A stretch of 64,000 nt of DNA from an uncultured Erythrobacter sp. (GTDB lineage: Bacteria > Pseudomonadota > Alphaproteobacteria > Sphingomonadales > Sphingomonadaceae): NCBI GenBank assembly GCA_947488155.1, contig CANKYK010000002.1, forward strand, positions 1 through 64,000, read 5' to 3'. Position numbers and translations under genes: made by a program. Below the pieces are notes generated by a model, which saw nothing but the letters and a program-made list of their open reading frames with translations, was not told where the DNA came from and searched no databases. Position 1 is the stretch's first letter; each line of letters opens with the position of its first letter. Below, one piece after another: positions 59,136 through 64,000 of the stretch.

Positions 59136-60403
59136 CTCTGCCAATTCTGGATACACTGGTGGTCTGGTGGGACGAGCGCCAAGCAGGCGAGCTCTCGATC
59201 AACAAAGGTGGCGCAATGCATTTCGTATACGCGCCTGACTGGCTGGCTGATGAAACTGCCCCGGCGCTTTCCCATGCGCTGCCTAAGCAGCAAGAGCCAT
59301 ATGAAGACCATGCATGCAAGGCCGTCTTTGGCGGACTGCTTCCCGAAGAAGGCCAGCGCACCGCTATCGCTCGGGCACTTGGAGTTTCGCCCGACAATCC
59401 GTTTCGCCTGCTTGAGGCCTTGGGCGGAGATGTTGCCGGTGCTCTCGCATTCCTGCCCAACGATGCAAAACCGGTCCAAGAACAATCCGAGACCGCTCCA
59501 GAACCACTGCAAGAGAACGAGCTGGCGGCACTGCTCGATCGGTTGCCTGCCGTACCCATGCTGGCAGGCGAGGGCGGCGCAAGGCTCAGCCTTGCAGGGG
59601 CACAGAACAAACTGCCGGTGGTGCTCACTGCGGACTGTGGCATTGCGATCCCTCGTCCCGGCGAACCATCCACGCATCTGATTAAGCCCGAGCCAGACCG
59701 CTTTGCCGGATTGGCTGCAAATGAGGCCTTCTGCCTCGCACTGGCGCGCGCCGTGGGCATTGATGCTGCCCACGCAGAGTGGCGCGAGGTGGCGGGCAAG
59801 CCGTTGCTGCTGGTCGAACGCTATGACCGGATGTGGATCGAGGGAAAAACGAAACGCCTGCATCAGGAAGACTTCGCTCAGGCACTTAGCGTCCCCTCGA
59901 ACCGCAAATACGCGGCGGAGGGCGGGCCGACTTTCCGTGATAGCTTCGCGATGTTGCGCAGCGCAGCGACGCGGCCAGCGCGAGAAGTGCTGAAGCTTGC
60001 CGACGCCGCGATCTTCAATCTCATCATCGGCAACGCAGATGCCCACGCGAAGAACTACAGTCTGCTGCGCCGGGAAAGCGGCGAGGTGGTGCTTGCCCCG
60101 CTTTACGACCTTGTCGCCACGCATATGTGGAAGGAGCTCTCCCCCAAGCTCGCAATGAGATTTGGTCGCGCGGCGGCCCTCGAAGAATTTGATGGGGAAA
60201 GTGTGGCGCGGTTCGCGGAAGAAGCAGGGCTGGGTGCGCCCTACATTCGCCGCCGGGTAAGTGACCTTGCCGAAGCGGTGACGGAGGAGATTGAGAAGGG
60301 AGTGCAGGTGCCCGGCAATCCGCCTGAGGATGCTGTCGCGCCAATTGCCGAAGCATTATCGAATCGCGCCAGCGTTGCAGCACTGAAGCTTTTGGAAGCC
60401 TGA
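59132..60403 (+). CDS. hipA: HipA-like Ser/Thr kinase toxin
   Basis: A 423-residue kinase of the HipA family, known in E. coli to phosphorylate glutamyl-tRNA synthetase and cause persistence. The N-terminal HipA_N part (1-110) precedes the kinase core with RLSLAGAQNKLPVV (about 151-164; S153 matches the autophosphorylated Ser of HipA). HLIKPE holds the ATP Lys (K185). The catalytic loop is NADAHAKN (D303) and the Mg2+-binding Asp lies in APLYDL (D326). All key residues are present, so it is probably active. The start is GTG at 59132. The target is not known. Confidence 0.92.
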   Translation: MTLPILDTLVVWWDERQAGELSINKGGAMHFVYAPDWLADETAPALSHALPKQQEPYEDHACKAVFGGLLPEEGQRTAIARALGVSPDNPFRLLEALGGDVAGALAFLPNDAKPVQEQSETAPEPLQENELAALLDRLPAVPMLAGEGGARLSLAGAQNKLPVVLTADCGIAIPRPGEPSTHLIKPEPDRFAGLAANEAFCLALARAVGIDAAHAEWREVAGKPLLLVERYDRMWIEGKTKRLHQEDFAQALSVPSNRKYAAEGGPTFRDSFAMLRSAATRPAREVLKLADAAIFNLIIGNADAHAKNYSLLRRESGEVVLAPLYDLVATHMWKELSPKLAMRFGRAAALEEFDGESVARFAEEAGLGAPYIRRRVSDLAEAVTEEIEKGVQVPGNPPEDAVAPIAEALSNRASVAALKLLEA

Positions 60404-60541
60404 GTGTTAGAATTGATGGAGCTAAACCAACCGTTGATTATCACAATTGGCAAGATCGAGGGCAAATTACGCCAATTACATTCTTGCTAAATACTTCTTT
60501 ATCAAGTCAAACAGCCGCTTATCAGATCGCAGGGGGCAATC
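60404..60541. promoter_or_regulatory. leader of the DUF262 gene
   Basis: A 138-base gap, more AT-rich than its surroundings. AATTGGC (60445-60451) and GCCAATT (60471-60477) form a 7-base inverted repeat with a 19-base centre. An AGGGGG (about 60531-60536) precedes the TTG start. The DUF262 gene thus may have its own promoter rather than depend on hipBA. Confidence 0.4.
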
Positions 60542-62389
60542 TTGACGACGTCATTTCAGACTAATCCTTACAAGCTCAGCGACCTCATGCGCGAGTGCCA
60601 TGATGGAAAGCTTCAGCTGCCGGATTTTCAGCGTGGATGGGTCTGGGACCAAGATCGCATCACCGATCTCTTGGCTTCAATTTCGGAGGGCTTCCCAGTC
60701 GGAGCGCTCATGACTTTGGATGCATCGGGCGAAGTATCGTTTGCGGTTCGCCCAGTTGAGGGCGCGCCATCACCGGCCAAGGACATTGAAGCCTACCTTC
60801 TTGATGGCCAGCAGCGTATGACCTCGCTTTATCAATCTACGTACACAACTGTCCCCGTCTCCACACAGACAGTCAAGAAGCGGCCAATCAAATTACACTT
60901 CTACTTCGATATTCGCGCCGCGCTGGACCCGGATGTTCCGCGTAGTGAAGCCATCGTGCCCGTTCCCGAAGATCGGATCATTCGGGAAAACTTTGGCCGG
61001 GATATCAAGCTCGACCTCTCCACCGAGGAGGACGAGTTCGAACACCTTCATTTTCCAATCGACCGGATGTTTCGCGCTCAGGATTGGCAGACAAATGCGA
61101 TTGACTGGATTTACAAAGAGCTAGACCAGCGGAGTGAACACTTGAAGCTGATCAATGCCTTCATGCAAGGCGTGGTTAGAAACTTCGACCAGTATCAAGT
61201 CCCCGTGATCAAGCTGGGCAAAGACACGAGCAGAGCGGCGGTCTGCCTCGTATTTGAGAAGGTGAATACCGGCGGGAAGCCGCTCGATGCATTCGAGCTT
61301 GTGACCGCCATGTATGCGGCAGAGGAATTCCATCTCCGCGACGACTGGAAAGAACGCCGCAAGCGATTGGTTTCGACCCAACCGGTGCTAGACAAGATTG
61401 AGCCAGTCGAGTTTCTCCAGGCAATCTCCTTGCTTTATACAAAGGAAGTGCGTGAGACAGCCATCGCAGCAGGCAAAGAGCCGCCTGCCATCAGCGCCAC
61501 GCGCAACAGTCTGCTCCAAGTGCCACTTTCGGCTTATCAGAAGTTCGCGCCCAAGGTCGAAGCTGGCTACATCGCAGCTGCCAAGTTTCTGCATTCGCTC
61601 AAGATATTCAAGGCACGCGACCTGCCCTATCAGACCCAGTTAGTCCCACTTGCTGCGATCCTGGCGGAGCTTGGAAACACGTGGGAGAACGACGCGGTGC
61701 GTCAGAAGCTGGCGCAATGGTACTGGTGCGGCGTGCTGGGAGAGCTGTACGGCTCGGCAGTTGAGAGCCGCTTCGCGCTTGATATCCGAGACTTTAAGAC
61801 ATGGGTGACTGGCGGCGCTGAACCTCAAACGGTGCAGCGGGCCAGCTTTGAAGAGCGCCGTTTGAGGACCCTTCGCTCGAGGCTTTCGGCAGCTTACAAG
61901 GGCGTGCATGCATTGCTGATGAAATGCGGGGCAGAGGACTTCAAGTCGGGCCAACCCTATGACCAAGCCGTGTTCTTTGACGAGAATGTCGACATTCATC
62001 ACATATTCCCGCAGGCTTGGTGCAAGAGTGTCGAGATTGGGCCGGAGATCTACAACAGCATCGTCAACAAGACGCCGATTGCCTCAGGCACCAACCGCAT
62101 GCTCGGCGGCGTTGCACCGTCTTCCTATCTGGGCCGTCTGACCAAGGGTAATGACAGCAATCCGCCAATCGCTCCCGATCGCCTGACTTCGATCCTCAAG
62201 AGCCACGAGATCGAGGAAAGCTACCTCCACGCAGACGACTTCGACGGCTTCATGGACGATCGAAGGCGGCGACTGTTGGCCATCATCGAGAACGCGATGG
62301 GCAAGGAGGCTTTGAGGGAGGCCGAGGTTCCGTCTGATCACGAGGAAGAGGATTACTACGCCGAAGAAGAGCGGGAGGCTGCGGAGTAA
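60542..62389 (+). CDS. DUF262/HNH protein (GmrSD-like)
   Basis: A 615-residue protein with the DUF262 (ParB/Srx-like) domain: LQLPDFQRGWVWDQDRITDLLASISEGFPVGAL (about 25-55) and LLDGQQRMTSLY (DGQQR at 88-92), the NTP-binding/cleavage motif of GmrS, then VFEKVNTGGKPLDAFELVTA. The C-terminal half carries an HNH/DUF1524-like site DIHHIFPQAWC...NKTPI.....N (from H486). This is the fused GmrSD layout, a modification-dependent restriction type shown in phage T4 defence; BrxU is another member. The acidic C-terminal tail is unusual. The TTG start at 60542 follows AGGGGGC. It ends 9 bases before the MmeI-like gene. Confidence 0.85.
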   Translation: MTTSFQTNPYKLSDLMRECHDGKLQLPDFQRGWVWDQDRITDLLASISEGFPVGALMTLDASGEVSFAVRPVEGAPSPAKDIEAYLLDGQQRMTSLYQSTYTTVPVSTQTVKKRPIKLHFYFDIRAALDPDVPRSEAIVPVPEDRIIRENFGRDIKLDLSTEEDEFEHLHFPIDRMFRAQDWQTNAIDWIYKELDQRSEHLKLINAFMQGVVRNFDQYQVPVIKLGKDTSRAAVCLVFEKVNTGGKPLDAFELVTAMYAAEEFHLRDDWKERRKRLVSTQPVLDKIEPVEFLQAISLLYTKEVRETAIAAGKEPPAISATRNSLLQVPLSAYQKFAPKVEAGYIAAAKFLHSLKIFKARDLPYQTQLVPLAAILAELGNTWENDAVRQKLAQWYWCGVLGELYGSAVESRFALDIRDFKTWVTGGAEPQTVQRASFEERRLRTLRSRLSAAYKGVHALLMKCGAEDFKSGQPYDQAVFFDENVDIHHIFPQAWCKSVEIGPEIYNSIVNKTPIASGTNRMLGGVAPSSYLGRLTKGNDSNPPIAPDRLTSILKSHEIEESYLHADDFDGFMDDRRRRLLAIIENAMGKEALREAEVPSDHEEEDYYAEEEREAAE

Positions 62390-62398
62390 CCGCCACCC

Positions 62399-64000
62399 AT
62401 GACACCTGCTGAGTTTATCCAGAAATGGCGAGCTGCCGAGCTGAAAGAGCGTACTGCAGCGCAGGAGCACTTCCTCGACCTGTGCGAACTCCTTGATATC
62501 GAGAAACCAGCCAGCGCCGACCCCAAGGGCGAATGGTTCACCTTCGAGAAGGGTGCGTCGAAGACCGGAGGCGGTGAAGGCTGGGCGGATGTCTGGCGCA
62601 AGGAATGTTTTGCCTGGGAATACAAGGGTAAGAAGAAAGACCTCGACCGCGCCTTCGCCCAGCTTCAGCAATATGCCATCGCACTCGACAATCCCCCGCT
62701 GCTGATCGTCAGCGACATGGACCGGTTCCGCATTCACACCAACTGGACCAACACGGTGCAGGAGGTACATGAATTCGCGCTAGATGATTTGCTAGATGGG
62801 GGCACGCGTGACCTCCTTCGAAACTGCTTCCTCGACCCAGAAAGACTGAAGCCCGCCAAGACGCGGCAGATGCTGACCGAAGAGGCAGCGGAGGAATTCT
62901 CGCAGCTGGCCCAACGGTTGCGCGAGCGCGGCCACGAAGCACATGCCGTCGCCCACTTCGTCAATCGGCTGGTTTTCTGTATGTTCGCTGAAGATGTCGG
63001 CCTGCTGCCCAATCGCATGTTTCAACGAATGCTCGAAATCAACCGGACGAGCCCTGCATCGTTCGTGGAAGACGCAGCGTCGCTATTCGCTGCGATGAAG
63101 AGCGGTGGCAAGGTCGGCTTTGAAAAGGTCGAGTGGTTCAATGGGGGACTATTCGATGACGATAGCGTTTTACCGCTTGAACGTGACGACATTGAAAATC
63201 TCATTACCGCTGCAAAGCTCTTTTGGGATGAGATCGATCCGTCGATTCTTGGAACCTTGTTCGAACGGGGTCTGGACCCGGACAAGCGGAGCCAGCTGGG
63301 CGCGCATTACACCGACCGCGAAAAGATCATGCAGATTGTCGAGCCGGTAATCATCCGGCCTCTCACGGCCGAATGGGAGGCCATTCGGGTCGAAATTGAG
63401 GCACAGATTCACAAGGCTGAGGAAGCCCGAAATCGAACGCCGACAAAACAAAGCGAAGCGAAAAAGGTCTATGCTACCGCGCGGCGTGCGGAGGCGAATG
63501 CGCTCAAGAAGGCAAAGGAACTACATGGCACGTTTGTAGATCGCCTTCGCCGTTTCCGAGTGCTTGATCCGGCGTGCGGCTCAGGCAATTTCCTTTATCT
63601 ATCCTTGCTTGCGCTCAAGGATCTTGAGCACTTGGTTAATCTTGAGGCTGAGCAGTTAGGTTTGGGGCGTTTCTCACCGACGGTCGGGCCTGAAAGTGTT
63701 TTTGGAATCGAGTTGAATTCCTATGCGGCGGAATTGGCACGCGTGTCGGTGTGGATCGGCGAAATCCAGTGGATGAGGCGCAATGGCTTTGAGGCTACGA
63801 GGAACCCGATCCTTCGCAGTCTTGGCAATATTGAGTGCAGGGATGCGATCTTAGCGCCCGATGGGACAGAAGCACGATGGCCGGATGCAGATGCAATTGT
63901 TGGCAATCCGCCGTTCCTAGGAGCCAAGCTCATGAAGCGTATGCTTGGCGTTGGCGAGACGGATCAAATTAGGGCTGCTTTTGAAGGCCGATTGCCCGGC
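62399..64000 (+). CDS. MmeI-like type IIL restriction-modification enzyme, partial
   Basis: Start ATG 62399, open to the window end (534 codons seen, 3' end missing). The N-terminus has a PD-(D/E)xK site with D64, E74 and K76 (GWADVWRKECFAWEYKGK), the same spacing as I recall for MmeI (D70, E80, K82). A helical segment (about 150-380) leads to the methyltransferase motif I DPACGSGNF (390-398) and motif IV NPPF (503-506, GNPPFLG), typical of N6-adenine methyltransferases fused to a nuclease in one chain. Type IIL enzymes methylate one strand and cut about 20 bases away. The target-recognition domain lies off the window. It is coupled to the DUF262 gene (9-base gap). Confidence 0.88.
   Translation, partial: MTPAEFIQKWRAAELKERTAAQEHFLDLCELLDIEKPASADPKGEWFTFEKGASKTGGGEGWADVWRKECFAWEYKGKKKDLDRAFAQLQQYAIALDNPPLLIVSDMDRFRIHTNWTNTVQEVHEFALDDLLDGGTRDLLRNCFLDPERLKPAKTRQMLTEEAAEEFSQLAQRLRERGHEAHAVAHFVNRLVFCMFAEDVGLLPNRMFQRMLEINRTSPASFVEDAASLFAAMKSGGKVGFEKVEWFNGGLFDDDSVLPLERDDIENLITAAKLFWDEIDPSILGTLFERGLDPDKRSQLGAHYTDREKIMQIVEPVIIRPLTAEWEAIRVEIEAQIHKAEEARNRTPTKQSEAKKVYATARRAEANALKKAKELHGTFVDRLRRFRVLDPACGSGNFLYLSLLALKDLEHLVNLEAEQLGLGRFSPTVGPESVFGIELNSYAAELARVSVWIGEIQWMRRNGFEATRNPILRSLGNIECRDAILAPDGTEARWPDADAIVGNPPFLGAKLMKRMLGVGETDQIRAAFEGRLPG

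Noticed and set aside
58847..60124. 425-codon minus-strand frame opposite hipBA
   Set aside because: hipB and hipA are clear on the plus strand; the antisense product has no recognisable domain.
1..64000. CRISPR array, rRNA operon or intact insertion sequence
   Set aside because: No regularly spaced repeats, no rRNA stretches and no transposase frames were seen on either strand.

Overview
The window looks like chromosomal DNA of an alphaproteobacterium of the order Sphingomonadales, most likely Erythrobacteraceae. The basis is four large TonB-dependent receptors (TBDRs), an NDUFA12-type complex I accessory subunit, a sphingomonad-style RecX, a polyhydroxyalkanoic-acid-system protein, and the tRNA-Trp/secE/nusG/rplKA neighbourhood. 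No rRNA, CRISPR array, integrase or intact insertion sequence was seen.

Layout. 1-1678: gene-poor, with a decayed PAN/apple-like fragment and two CGGGAA-type inverted repeats. 1679-8309: exported amidohydrolase, TBDR, lipoprotein amidase. 8310-12469: an interspersed palindromic repeat, a SUKH (SMI1/KNR4) protein, a YhhQ-type queuosine-precursor transporter, a CNT nucleoside transporter and a 2OG-Fe(II) oxygenase. 12713-22083: an Oar-like TBDR, a MASE1-PAS hybrid kinase, a TonB protein and manC-manA. 22122-28071: TelA-XpaC-PHA operon, divergent DUF389 membrane protein, orphan fatty acyl-AMP ligase. 28206-31095: recX, DUF192, NDUFA12, DUF2155, aat. 31199-37707: tRNA-Trp, alanine symporter, secE-nusG, then a GH12-like lipoprotein, a small zinc-motif protein and a PspA homologue before rplK-rplA. 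37869-46572: acetyltransferase/deacetylase pair, GMC oxidoreductase, CinA-like protein, EthA-type Baeyer-Villiger monooxygenase, divergent TBDR. 46800-56411: TBDR, acyl-CoA dehydrogenase, crotonase, thiolase, thiolase-like protein, HPPD and a VOC dioxygenase-like protein. 56566-58509: GGDEF-EAL protein. 58753-64000: a defence-type island of hipBA with three operators, a DUF262/HNH (GmrSD-like) protein and an MmeI-like type IIL restriction-modification enzyme cut off by the window end.

How it fits together. Much of the window concerns import of scarce organic substrates through TBDRs and their oxidation (BVMO, GMC oxidoreductase, beta-oxidation enzymes, HPPD). All four TBDR promoter regions carry a TTGC...GCAA palindrome, suggesting shared control. 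HPPD has a clear sigma70 promoter with an inverted repeat directly after the -10 box. The right end is the most plausible place for an under-described system: DUF262/HNH and MmeI-like genes lie 9 nt apart next to a toxin-antitoxin pair with operators about 50 bp apart.

Limits. All functions are assigned by reading motifs and recalling families. No similarity search, structure prediction or codon statistics were run.
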